From assembly GCA_002501535.1 (NCBI GenBank), contig DLTY01000047.1, positions 27,518 through 42,055 on the forward strand: a stretch of 14,538 bases of DNA, written 5' to 3'. The notes under the pieces were generated by a model, which did not search any database, was not told where the DNA came from, and saw only the letters and a list, made by a program, of their open reading frames with translations. Made by a program: the position numbers and the translations under genes. The DNA is from a bacterium UBP7_UBA7824. Lineage in GTDB: Bacteria; UBP7; UBA6624. How positions within the stretch are numbered: position 1 is the first letter of the stretch; each line of letters opens with the position of its first letter. Of the stretch, positions 7,111 through 14,408 are shown in pieces.

Positions 7111-7741
7111 TTTCAACCTTCAGTAATCTACTTTTAACACAGCAGAAAGACCAATAAATTACAATCCCAAAGCAAGCAAGCAATATCATAAACATGTCAC
7201 CGTCAATTTTTGGAGGACCCTCCTGTCTGAATATTGTAGAACCCTGATGTAATGTTCTCCAATAATTAACTGAAAGATGCACTAAGGGAACATTTAATGC
7301 AGCAATAATGGAAATAATGCTTCCCACCCTTTGGCCTTCAGGGTTGTTTCCATAAACATCCCTAACAATCAAATATGCGCAAAGTATTAGAAATAATATC
7401 AACATAGTAGTTAACCTTGCGTCCCAAACCCACCATGTCCCCCAGGTCATTTTTCCCCATATACTTCCTGTCATTAATGTCAAAAAAGCTGAAACGGTTC
7501 CAACCTCAATCAGTGATCTTGATATTCTTTCCCACTCTGGCTCCTTTTTCCACAAATAAAGACAAGAGGTCAAAGCTGCAAAAACAGTAGTTAAAAATGA
7601 ATTCCATGCAAAAGGAACATGCAAATAAAGCATGAAGACCCTTTTTCCCATTCCTTGAGCTAAGTCGGGTGGAGACCAATAAAAAATGGCAAGATTAACA
7701 AAAATCATTAAAATCAACCATAAAGGGAAATTTTTTCTCAT
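7103..7741 (-). CDS. ccmC: Haem exporter permease CcmC
   Basis: A 212-residue six-helix membrane protein of the haem handling family. It presents periplasmic haem and attaches it to CcmE. The WWD motif region WGKMTWGTWWVWDARLT lies at about 95-111. Candidate axial histidines are His41 in LYLHVPFAW and His155 in VHLSVNYWRTLHQGST. An in-frame ATG at 7819 would add 26 residues read through ccmB; the ATG at 7741 overlaps the ccmB stop as ATGA and gives the expected first membrane helix, so it is chosen. The protein is somewhat shorter than E. coli CcmC, mainly at the N-terminus. Confidence 0.96.
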   Translation of the reverse strand: MRKNFPLWLILMIFVNLAIFYWSPPDLAQGMGKRVFMLYLHVPFAWNSFLTTVFAALTSCLYLWKKEPEWERISRSLIEVGTVSAFLTLMTGSIWGKMTWGTWWVWDARLTTMLILFLILCAYLIVRDVYGNNPEGQRVGSIISIIAALNVPLVHLSVNYWRTLHQGSTIFRQEGPPKIDGDMFMILLACFGIVIYWSFCCVKSRLLKVENE

Positions 7742-8412
7742 GAATCTAAAGCTTTTTCTCCTAGGCCAAACACAAGCAAAAATTGTACAAAAGAATAAAC
7801 GAATAATATGGAAAACCAATTACCAATGAGCAAACCATCTGCAATTATGTCTTTTGTAATGTTTATAGATGACATAAGTATAGGAACAGCCAACGGATAA
7901 AGAAACAAAGGGAGCAATATGTTTCTAAAATTCAAACCTAGAGACAAGGCTCCAAAAATACCGCCCAAAAAACCAAAAGCAATTGAGCTGAAAATAATCA
8001 CAATTAATAAAAAACCAACTTGCTCTGCGGTTAGGGTGTAATCAAAAAAGAAAAATGTCATTAAAAAGGTTGCGATCGTAATAAGAAAACATAAAAAAGC
8101 CCCCCATAAACTTTTGCCTAAAACTATTCCACCACGATCCAATGGTGATGATTTTAAAAAATCAAGCAATGATTCATTTTCCTCATCGTCCCAAATTTTT
8201 AAAATTCCAATACTGCTTGAAAGTATAGAGGTAACCCAAATTAATCCTGGTAAGAAATTTACTAAATCTTTTGGAGATGGCTCATAAGCGACCTCAAAAA
8301 CAATGATAAACATTATGGAAAGTAAAAAAAGACCTAAAAATCTACCAAATTTTTTACGTAAAGAAAATAAACTTTCAGAAAAAATGACCAACGTTGTTTT
8401 GAGAAGATTCAT
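7738..8412 (-). CDS. ccmB: Haem exporter permease CcmB
   Basis: A 224-residue protein with about six hydrophobic segments, the normal CcmB size. Family features include the cytoplasmic LRKKFGRFLGLFLLSIMFII start, the loop FLKSSPLDRGGIVLGKSLWG after the second segment, and NILLPLFLYPLAVPILMSSI near the C-terminus (compare the family LLPLLLLPLxxPxxI). CcmB is the membrane partner of the CcmA ATPase; their ATP hydrolysis is needed to release holo-CcmE. The ATG at 8412 overlaps the ccmA stop and the stop overlaps ccmC, both as ATGA. Confidence 0.93.
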   Translation of the reverse strand: MNLLKTTLVIFSESLFSLRKKFGRFLGLFLLSIMFIIVFEVAYEPSPKDLVNFLPGLIWVTSILSSSIGILKIWDDEENESLLDFLKSSPLDRGGIVLGKSLWGAFLCFLITIATFLMTFFFFDYTLTAEQVGFLLIVIIFSSIAFGFLGGIFGALSLGLNFRNILLPLFLYPLAVPILMSSINITKDIIADGLLIGNWFSILFVYSFVQFLLVFGLGEKALDS

Positions 8413-9050
8413 CTTTTCCTCTCCAATCTAGATGCGGAAACAAGTTCATACACTGATTCAAAATAATCCATGTCTTCAAAAAGATTTGATACTAAAAAAA
8501 TTGTTTTGTTCTCTTTTTTTAATTTCTTCAAATATTTATTTAGTATATTTTTTCCATAATCATCTAAACCTTTAAAAGGCTCGTCAAAAAGATAAATTTG
8601 GGCTTTTTGAAGCATTGAGACAGAAATGGAAAGACGTTTTTTCATACCTGTAGAATAATTTTTTACAGCTATATTTCTAGCTTCCCAAAGGTCAACTTCT
8701 TTTAAAAAATCATCAAGTTTGTTATTGGTCCTGAGATTTAAAAAACTATTAAAGAAAGTCAAATTTTCATATCCTGATAAATGTTTATAAAAAGCATCTC
8801 CAGGACCCATGTATGCTATTGAAGATCTGGTTTTATTATCCTGAACAGGATTACCAAGTATTTCAATCTTGCCGGTATTTGTTCTTGTTACACCAGCAAA
8901 CAATCTTAAAAGAGTTGTTTTTCCTATGCCGTTTCTGCCTGTCAGCAATGCATTTTCTGATTTTTTTAAAGAAAAGCTCAAATCCTTGATAATGTATTGA
9001 TTGTCAAACTTTTTAGAAATCAAATCAGCATAAATTGCACGATTATTCAT
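8409..9050 (-). CDS. ccmA: Haem exporter ATP-binding protein CcmA
   Basis: A 213-residue ABC ATPase, the usual CcmA length. Walker A is GRNGIGKT (38-45), the signature is YSTGMKKRLSIS (132-143, where many ABC proteins have LSGGQ), and Walker B is IYLFDEPFKGLDD (152-164) with catalytic Glu157. The H-loop position reads FLVSNLFEDM (185-194) with no histidine, and the Q-loop region AYMGPGDAFYKHLSGYENL lacks an obvious glutamine. It should energise CcmBCD at the inner membrane. ABC ATPases of other families share this layout, so the name rests on being fused by an ATGA overlap to ccmB and on the following ccmC-H genes. The start overlaps the TPR gene stop by 8 bases (ATGAATAA). Confidence 0.92.
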   Translation of the reverse strand: MNNRAIYADLISKKFDNQYIIKDLSFSLKKSENALLTGRNGIGKTTLLRLFAGVTRTNTGKIEILGNPVQDNKTRSSIAYMGPGDAFYKHLSGYENLTFFNSFLNLRTNNKLDDFLKEVDLWEARNIAVKNYSTGMKKRLSISVSMLQKAQIYLFDEPFKGLDDYGKNILNKYLKKLKKENKTIFLVSNLFEDMDYFESVYELVSASRLERKR

Positions 9051-9702
9051 CTTTAAAATATTGCCTTAAAAAACTTCTGGCTTCATTTCCGACAGCACCA
9101 TCAGGATCCAATTCTGAACATTTGGAAAATGCGCTAAATGCGATTTCTTTTTCACCTGTATTGGTCATAACAAAACCATAAGTCAACCAACCATTCGGAT
9201 AATCTGGATAATCAACTATGAGCTTTTCGAGAGTGTCAATTGAAGCTAGTATAAAACTTTCTGAATCAGCAGTTGCTCCAATAGGGGTAGAAACACCTGC
9301 CATAAATTGAGCGAAAGCCATATCATTTCTTGTATTTGGTACATCATTAACACTCAATGCTTTTTCGTACCATGGAATTGAACGATCATAAAATTGAACC
9401 TCATAATACATGTCAGCAACCCTTATGGCTGCCATCCAGTTGCTATTATCATTCTCCCAAACTGATTTCCAGCCATCTAACTCTTCCCTGTATTCATTCA
9501 TTTGTTGAGCAGTTTGTTCATCCATCATTGGAGCATTTGGATTATTGTTTTCATCAACAGGAGGATGTCCTTGCGGCAAAGCAGCATCAAATGAAACATC
9601 GGTTTCTTTAGGTGAAATGAGATAACCCAAAACCAAACCCAAAGTCATTCCAAAAAATATAGATTTTGGATCAAATGATAAAACTATCTTTTTTTTCTTC
9701 AC
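9043..9702 (-). CDS. Membrane-anchored TPR protein, CcmI/NrfG-like
   Basis: A 219-residue protein that opens the ccm operon. A basic start (MKKKK) leads into one membrane segment (about 13-30, IFFGMTLGLVLGYLI). Then comes a Pro/Asn/Asp-rich linker (40-60) and tetratricopeptide-like helices, seen in NWMAAIRVADMYYEVQFYDR with SIPWYEKAL, and in YPNGWLTYGFVMTNTGEKE with IAFSAFSKCSELDP. In System I, the TPR domain of CcmI/CycH holds apocytochrome c C-termini for the haem lyase. No other TPR protein is in this operon, so this is the natural candidate, though it sits at the front rather than after ccmH. The start is GTG at 9702, with GGAGGG upstream at slightly long spacing. Confidence 0.75.
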   Translation of the reverse strand: MKKKKIVLSFDPKSIFFGMTLGLVLGYLISPKETDVSFDAALPQGHPPVDENNNPNAPMMDEQTAQQMNEYREELDGWKSVWENDNSNWMAAIRVADMYYEVQFYDRSIPWYEKALSVNDVPNTRNDMAFAQFMAGVSTPIGATADSESFILASIDTLEKLIVDYPDYPNGWLTYGFVMTNTGEKEIAFSAFSKCSELDPDGAVGNEARSFLRQYFKDE

Positions 9703-9776
9703 GATTTATAAACCCTCCAACACAATATCCTAATTTCACTTGATAAGATAATGAAAATATCTATTGGAGGAAATTT
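9703..9776. promoter_or_regulatory. Divergent promoter region, ccm operon and aquaporin
   Basis: A 74-bp intergenic stretch that must hold the promoters of both the 12-gene ccm operon (leftward) and the aquaporin gene (rightward). It contains a good plus-strand ribosome binding site and an imperfect inverted repeat, GATAAT-GAA-AATATC at 9747-9761, that could be an operator or part of a -10 element. No confident -35/-10 pair is visible in either direction, so promoter positions are inferred from layout. Confidence 0.45.
9766..9770 (+). promoter_or_regulatory. Ribosome binding site of the aquaporin gene
   Basis: GGAGG six bases ahead of the ATG at 9777. It decides the start against nearby alternatives and is one of the few strong Shine-Dalgarno sequences in the window. 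Confidence 0.8.
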
Positions 9777-10409
9777 ATGAACATAAAAAAAGAATGGCTT
9801 TCAGAATACATTGGGGTTTTTGCCCTAACATTTATCGGAACTGCAGCAATGGCTGGAGGCGGAGATCTGCTGACTGTTGCACTTGCACATGGTTTGACAA
9901 TTGCAGTTATGGTATCAGCTCTTGCAAAAACAAGTGGGGCTCACTTTAATCCAGCTGTGACTATTGCCCTCTGGTCAATCGACAAATTTGAATCAAAAAA
10001 TATATTAGGTTATATCGTCTCGCAAGTTCTTGGTGGTGTTGTTGGTGCTTTGCTTGCTTTATGGATATGGGGCTCAGGACAAGGTGTCCCGGCTTTCAAT
10101 GGCGTTTCAAACCTTCAAGGTATGCTTGTGGAGATAACATTAACTTTTTTCTTAGTTTTTGTAATAATCTCAACAGTGATAAACAAAATGCCAGCAAAAA
10201 ACGCTGCGCTTTATATAGGTCTAACAGTCTTGATAGGAATTCTTGCTGGAGGCCCATCTACGGGAGCTGCAATGAACCCAGCAAGACATTTAGGCTCTTA
10301 CCTTGTTTCTGGTGGCAATGATATCCAGGTTATTTTGATTTATTGGGTTGCACCATTAATAGGTGGAATTAAAGCAGCAAAAATGTGGAAGAATTGGCTT
10401 TCCAGTTAA
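9777..10409 (+). CDS. Aquaporin (MIP family channel) with TIP-like filter
   Basis: A 210-residue six-helix channel of the major intrinsic protein family. Both pore motifs are intact: NPA in GAHFNPAVTIALW (58-60) and NPA in GAAMNPARHLGS (167-169). Aligning by distance from the NPA motifs, the aromatic/arginine filter is His38, Ile155, Ala164, Arg170. E. coli AqpZ has Phe, His, Thr, Arg and GlpF has Trp, Gly, Phe, Arg, while plant tonoplast intrinsic proteins have His, Ile, Ala/Gly, Arg/Val. A wider pore passing water plus small neutral solutes such as ammonia, urea or peroxide is therefore possible, but this is inference. The gene is divergent from the ccm operon and its stop overlaps the stop of the convergent protease. 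Confidence 0.93.
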   Translation: MNIKKEWLSEYIGVFALTFIGTAAMAGGGDLLTVALAHGLTIAVMVSALAKTSGAHFNPAVTIALWSIDKFESKNILGYIVSQVLGGVVGALLALWIWGSGQGVPAFNGVSNLQGMLVEITLTFFLVFVIISTVINKMPAKNAALYIGLTVLIGILAGGPSTGAAMNPARHLGSYLVSGGNDIQVILIYWVAPLIGGIKAAKMWKNWLSS

Positions 10410-11935
10410 GGTGTCCGAATTGAAATAGGGGTCGAATAACCATCAGGACCGATGATATTAAGATACACAATCGTGCCCGCTTCAAATTGATTCAACACCT
10501 CTATTGCCATATTTAGATTGTCAATTTCATATTCACCAATATGAGTGATAATGTAACCTACAAAATTAACTAAACCTCTTTTTTGAGCTGATGAACCTCT
10601 TGTTATTGAATTGATAACAATTCCTTGTTTTGGAGGATTTGGCCATCCTGCTGCAATCAAATCCTCTGCAACAAAATCACTTGCCTCAATCCCAATAGCT
10701 GATAATATATTGCCTTTTTCTTGAGTTTCAGCCACAATTGTTTCTTGTTTAGGTTTTGGAGCAGTGCCTAAAGTCATACTAAATTCTAAAATCTTTTTAT
10801 CTCTATAAACCTGCAACATAATAACGTCACCAGGTTCATAAGAAGATATAATTTTTTGTAATGATGATGGGTTTTTCACCCTCTCATCCTCAATAGTCCA
10901 AATTACATCCAATTGTTTAAGTCCTGCTTTTTCTGCCGGGCTCCAGCCTTCATCCGATGGAACAAAGCCAGAAACCAAAACTCCAAAATCTTCTGGTAAA
11001 CCTAAAGCTTCTCGATCAAGGTCCTGAACTGGTGCAACCATTACACCCGCAACAGCTCGGCGAACTTCTCCGAACTCAATCAAATCATCCATTACTCTTT
11101 TTGCCAACTTGATTGGAATGGCAAAACCATAACCTGCAAAATTACCTGTATCACTAACAAGAGCACTGTTAATTCCTATAACTTCTCCATAAAGGTTAAC
11201 TAAAGGCCCTCCAGAGTTTCCAGGATTGATAGCAGCATCGGTTTGAATGAAATCCTCGATTGCCCATGTTGAAGAATTCCTTAAGATTCCTAAATTTCTG
11301 CTCATTGCACTAATGATTCCAGAGGTAACAGTAAATCTTAACTGCAAAGGGTTACCAAAAGCTAAAACCCATTGTCCTACTTTTGGTTCATTTTTTAAAT
11401 CCATTTTCAAATGAGGCAAGTTGAAATCTGCATCTATCTTAATTAATGCGACATCTGTTGAAGGATCTCCACCAATTAGCTTAGCTGGATACACATCACC
11501 ATTGAACATAGTGACATTAATTTCATCCGCAGTCCCCACAACATGATCATTAGTTAATATGAACCCATCCTCGCTAACAATAAATCCACTGCCAGAACCT
11601 TCTCTCCAGAATTGTTGTGGTTGATTTTGCTCTGGTGTTTCAAAAGGAAAATCAAAAGGCCATCCACCAAAGGGATTCTGAGAACCCCGTTGCATTTCCA
11701 CCTGCTCTCCTACCTGTATATAAACAATTGAAGGGTTAACTTGTTCAGAAATATTGATGAAAGCATTATTCAAATCGATTAAAAAATCTAAAGAATCATT
11801 TGCTTTCTTGTCTTTCTCTACACTTTTACCAATACCCTTTTGGAATTTAGTTTTTCCTGGAGCACTCTCATATGAATGCAATAAAAAACTAAAGAAGCAG
11901 AACAAACTAAGAATTGAAAAAACTTTTCTAAACAT
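10406..11935 (-). CDS. Periplasmic serine protease, HtrA/DegP (Do) family
   Basis: A 509-residue protein with a signal peptide (about 1-24, core ILSLFCFFSFLLHS), a trypsin-like domain and two PDZ domains. The catalytic triad is intact: His131 in ILTNDHVVG, Asp161 in GDPSTDVALIKID and Ser241 in INPGNSGGPLV. The LA loop ahead of the triad carries NPFGGWPFDFPFETPEQNQP. PDZ1 spans about 295-390 and PDZ2 about 415-509; PDZ2 starts with IGIEASDFVAEDL. Such proteases degrade or hold misfolded envelope proteins. Two PDZ domains match DegP/DegQ/MucD rather than DegS, but the subgroup is not settled. The ATG at 11935 has GGAGG six bases upstream (11942-11946). Its stop codon overlaps that of the aquaporin gene. 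Confidence 0.95.
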   Translation of the reverse strand: MFRKVFSILSLFCFFSFLLHSYESAPGKTKFQKGIGKSVEKDKKANDSLDFLIDLNNAFINISEQVNPSIVYIQVGEQVEMQRGSQNPFGGWPFDFPFETPEQNQPQQFWREGSGSGFIVSEDGFILTNDHVVGTADEINVTMFNGDVYPAKLIGGDPSTDVALIKIDADFNLPHLKMDLKNEPKVGQWVLAFGNPLQLRFTVTSGIISAMSRNLGILRNSSTWAIEDFIQTDAAINPGNSGGPLVNLYGEVIGINSALVSDTGNFAGYGFAIPIKLAKRVMDDLIEFGEVRRAVAGVMVAPVQDLDREALGLPEDFGVLVSGFVPSDEGWSPAEKAGLKQLDVIWTIEDERVKNPSSLQKIISSYEPGDVIMLQVYRDKKILEFSMTLGTAPKPKQETIVAETQEKGNILSAIGIEASDFVAEDLIAAGWPNPPKQGIVINSITRGSSAQKRGLVNFVGYIITHIGEYEIDNLNMAIEVLNQFEAGTIVYLNIIGPDGYSTPISIRTP

Positions 11936-11985
11936 TTAAAACCTCCGACAGCCAGTTTAATTTTAAAATATAAAACAAATACATT
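11936..11985. promoter_or_regulatory. Divergent promoter region, htrA-like gene and hmuUV-like pair
   Basis: Fifty bases between divergent starts. On the plus strand CCGACA (11945-11950) and TATAAA (11969-11974) are spaced 18 bp and could be a sigma-70 promoter for the importer genes; transcription would then start within a few bases of the TTG at 11986, leaving almost no leader. On the minus strand only the GGAGG of the protease gene is clear. No Fur-box-like palindrome is seen. Confidence 0.35.
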
Positions 11986-13032
11986 TTGATCAAAATTACT
12001 AAAAAGAACCTACTTGTAGCATTTTCCATAATGCTCATAGCGAGTCTTGTTGCGAATCTTTCAATTGGTGCTGTGAATATTGAAATTAATGAAATTATTT
12101 CAATTTTGGCAAAAAATATTGGAATTACAAAAGATTCATCGGTACTTACAACAAATGAAATTGTTTTGAACTCTATAAGAATTCCACGAATTTTAATGGG
12201 TGTGATTGTTGGAGGAAGCCTTGCTGTATGTGGCTGCTGCTTACAAGCATTATTCAGAAACCCTTTAGCTGATCCTGGCCTTATAGGTGTCTCGGCAGGA
12301 GCATCTCTTGGTGCTGTAATTGGAATATATTTCAATACTTTTTTAATGAAGATTGGCTCAATTCAAGCATCTTTAATGATATCTTTTTTGGCGTTCATTT
12401 TTGGAATAACCATCTCTTTGCTTATTTTCAAAATATCAACCAAAGACGGAAAGCCCTCTGTGGCTAAGATGCTTTTGTGTGGGATAGCAGCAAATTCACT
12501 TATTGGGGCAATCATCGCCTTTTTTACATACATGTCTTCAGACTCAAAATTACGTTCAATTGCAATGTGGGGTATGGGCAACCTTGGAGAATCAACATGG
12601 GAAAAAATTCTTATTTGCTCTTTGGTCTGCATTACATGTTGCGTCATGCTTCTCAAGCAAGCAAGATTGCTAAATGTGTTTCTTTTGGGTGAATCTGAGG
12701 CTTTTAACTTAGGTATAAAAATTGAAAAATTGAAAAAGAAAATAATAATTTACACATCATTATGTGTTGCAGTATGTGTTTCTTTTGTTGGCCCAATAGG
12801 CTTTATAGGATTGGTTGTACCTCATGGTGTCAGAATCCTGATTGGACCAAATTTAAAATCCTTAATTCCTTTTTGTTTTATTTTGGGTTCAATATTGTTA
12901 ACTTCAGCTGATTTGGCTTCAAGAACAATATCAATACCGTCTGAAATTCCAATTGGAATAATCACATCAATAATTGGAGCTCCCGTATTTGTTTATTTAC
13001 TTATACGGGAGCAGGATAAGGTTTTTCGATGA
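11986..13032 (+). CDS. FecCD-family ABC permease, probable haem importer HmuU
   Basis: A 348-residue membrane protein, standard length for iron-siderophore/haem/cobalamin permeases. Family blocks: SIRIPRILMGVIVGGSLAVC (59-78), FRNPLADPGLIGVSAGASLG (in the first half), and the ATPase-coupling region GPIGFIGLVVPHGVRILIGP near residue 270. It would carry haem or an iron complex across the inner membrane. The start is TTG at 11986 with an in-frame TAA 15 bases upstream and no Shine-Dalgarno; an ATG 15 codons in would cut the first membrane helix. Cysteines are unusually common (about eleven, e.g. AVCGCCLQ and ICSLVCITCC). The stop overlaps the ATPase gene as ATGA. The substrate is inferred from the HmuV-like partner. 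Confidence 0.88.
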   Translation: MIKITKKNLLVAFSIMLIASLVANLSIGAVNIEINEIISILAKNIGITKDSSVLTTNEIVLNSIRIPRILMGVIVGGSLAVCGCCLQALFRNPLADPGLIGVSAGASLGAVIGIYFNTFLMKIGSIQASLMISFLAFIFGITISLLIFKISTKDGKPSVAKMLLCGIAANSLIGAIIAFFTYMSSDSKLRSIAMWGMGNLGESTWEKILICSLVCITCCVMLLKQARLLNVFLLGESEAFNLGIKIEKLKKKIIIYTSLCVAVCVSFVGPIGFIGLVVPHGVRILIGPNLKSLIPFCFILGSILLTSADLASRTISIPSEIPIGIITSIIGAPVFVYLLIREQDKVFR

Positions 13033-13832
13033 CATACAAAGCAACCAATATCTCTTTTTCATATGCCGGAAAAAAAATCCTAGATAAAGCAAGTCTTCAA
13101 ATTCAACCTGGAGAGATCGTTACGATCTTAGGACCTAATGGTTGTGGCAAAACCACTTTAATAAAAATTCTTTCAACGGAAATAAAACCAGACTTAGGAG
13201 ATGTACGTATAGGGGATAAAAAAATAAATAAAATAAAGTCAACGAAATTGGCAAAAATGAGATCTGTTGTTTCTCAAAAAACCAATATGTCATTTGGATT
13301 CTCTGTCAGCGAGATTATTGAAATGGGAATGAATCCATATGGGCAGAAAATAACTAAAGAATCTTCTGGCGAAATTAGCAGAGTTCTCAAAGATTATGAA
13401 TTAGAAAAATTTAAAAATAAAAACTATTTAAAACTTTCCGCAGGAGAGCAACAAAGAGTCAATATAGCAAGATCTATCGTTCAATTAAATCAAGCTGATA
13501 CAAATCAAGCAAAATATCTACTGATGGACGAACCCACCTCTTCTCTAGATGTACATTTTCAAGTCAAGCTGGCAAAAAACCTAAAACAACTATCAAATAA
13601 AAACGTTGGGATTGGGTTAGTTTTGCATGACATCAATATGGCATTATCAATATCTGACAGGATAGTGTTATTTTCCTCTAAAAAAACAGTCGAATTTTTG
13701 GAAAAGCCATTTGAGGAAAAATTGCCTGTATCACTCAGCATGCTTGAACAGGCTTTTAAATCCAAGTTTGAAGTGATTAGAAATCAGGAAAAAGTTTTTG
13801 TAACACCTTCTTTTAAAGACGGGAGAAGCTAA
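13029..13832 (+). CDS. ABC importer ATPase, HmuV-like
   Basis: A 267-residue ABC ATPase with all motifs intact: Walker A GPNGCGKT (35-42), Q-loop VVSQKTNM (Gln83), signature LSAGEQQRVNIA (136-147), Walker B YLLMDEPTSSLD (163-174) and H-loop VLHDIN (His200). Between signature and Walker B it has the extra residues QLNQADTNQAK that characterise haem-type HmuV ATPases and are missing from siderophore-type FecE/FepC, which is the main reason for the haem call. It powers the permease encoded immediately upstream, with which it shares an ATGA overlap. No substrate-binding protein, haem-degrading enzyme or TonB-dependent receptor is in the window. The stop codon overlaps the stop of the convergent DUF309 gene. 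Confidence 0.88.
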   Translation: MTYKATNISFSYAGKKILDKASLQIQPGEIVTILGPNGCGKTTLIKILSTEIKPDLGDVRIGDKKINKIKSTKLAKMRSVVSQKTNMSFGFSVSEIIEMGMNPYGQKITKESSGEISRVLKDYELEKFKNKNYLKLSAGEQQRVNIARSIVQLNQADTNQAKYLLMDEPTSSLDVHFQVKLAKNLKQLSNKNVGIGLVLHDINMALSISDRIVLFSSKKTVEFLEKPFEEKLPVSLSMLEQAFKSKFEVIRNQEKVFVTPSFKDGRS

Positions 13833-14365
13833 CGCTTGTCAGGTATTAAAAATCTGTCAAAAACACTAGTGTTGGGATTTGATTTTTCACAATATCTAGA
13901 TACATTCATTTCAATGTCTTGTGAATAATTAAATAAATCTGCAATATCAAAGCCAGCATAATAGGAAACATCTCTTTTCAAAAGTGAATCGAAAAGTTCT
14001 TGCGCCCTTTGAGAGTGGATGATTACGCCTTTTTCCTCTTTCACCTTGGCTTTTACGCCAGCAGCACCAAGCTTGATTAAGGCTTTCAGAAAATCAGCCA
14101 TGATCCCACGTCTGCCACACGCATGCCAAAGACCTTCCCACCAAACATGGCTTTCCCAATAATAACCATAGTTAAATAAATCGACTGCATGTAGGAATTC
14201 ATCTGAATCATAAGGCTTTGCAGGCTTTAGAACCTCTGGCTCTGGATCATCGATAAACTCGCTATGCCCACCTTTTTTTTTAGGATGAACCGTCAGTCCA
14301 GGAACATGTGCGTATTCGGGGAAAGAAAAATGGGGAATCAATCTGCTTCTATTATTTGTAATCAT
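13829..14365 (-). CDS. DUF309 family protein
   Basis: A 178-residue soluble protein. The DUF309 core is visible as FLHAVDLFNYGYYWESHVWW followed by EGLWHACGRRGIMADFL, close to the family pattern HxxxLFNxGxYxExHExxExxW, then a second helical part with LIKLGAAGVKAK. The histidine-rich helical core suggests a metal or ligand site, but the family has no established function. ATG at 14365 is preferred; a TTG at 14389 in the same frame has no ribosome binding site, and neither start has a strong one. An N-terminal tail rich in Pro, Lys and Glu (about 20-55) precedes the core. It is convergent with the HmuV-like gene and shares four bases of stop codon with it, so it is probably not part of that operon. 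Confidence 0.8.
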   Translation of the reverse strand: MITNNRSRLIPHFSFPEYAHVPGLTVHPKKKGGHSEFIDDPEPEVLKPAKPYDSDEFLHAVDLFNYGYYWESHVWWEGLWHACGRRGIMADFLKALIKLGAAGVKAKVKEEKGVIIHSQRAQELFDSLLKRDVSYYAGFDIADLFNYSQDIEMNVSRYCEKSNPNTSVFDRFLIPDKR

Positions 14366-14408
14366 CAGTTCTTTACTATACAATCTCAATTTAAATTTTT
14401 AGAAATAT

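Larger units (their letters stand above)
1616..9702 (-). other. Twelve-gene ccm operon with every junction overlapping
   Basis: Order of transcription: TPR gene, ccmA, ccmB, ccmC, ccmD, ccmE, ccmF, ccmG, ccmH, 30-codon gene, DUF2157 gene, GDYXXLXY-like gene. Junction overlaps in bases are 8, 4, 4, 8, 4, 4, 4, 5, 4, 11 and 8. Seen directly: there is no untranslated base between the first start and last stop, given the starts chosen. Inferred: one polycistronic mRNA with translational coupling throughout, driven from 9703-9776. No clear intrinsic terminator follows the last gene; the downstream convergent gene begins 9 bp away. Confidence 0.85.

Noticed and set aside
9741..9761. GATAAG/GATAAT repeats resembling a Fur box between the ccm operon and aquaporin
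   Set aside because: Only the left half fits the GATAAT pattern; the right half lacks the ATTATC complement, and AT-rich sequence gives such matches by chance.
11928..12335. 135-codon minus-strand ORF opposite the permease gene
   Set aside because: It is antisense to well-conserved FecCD motifs and has no ribosome binding site or family features.
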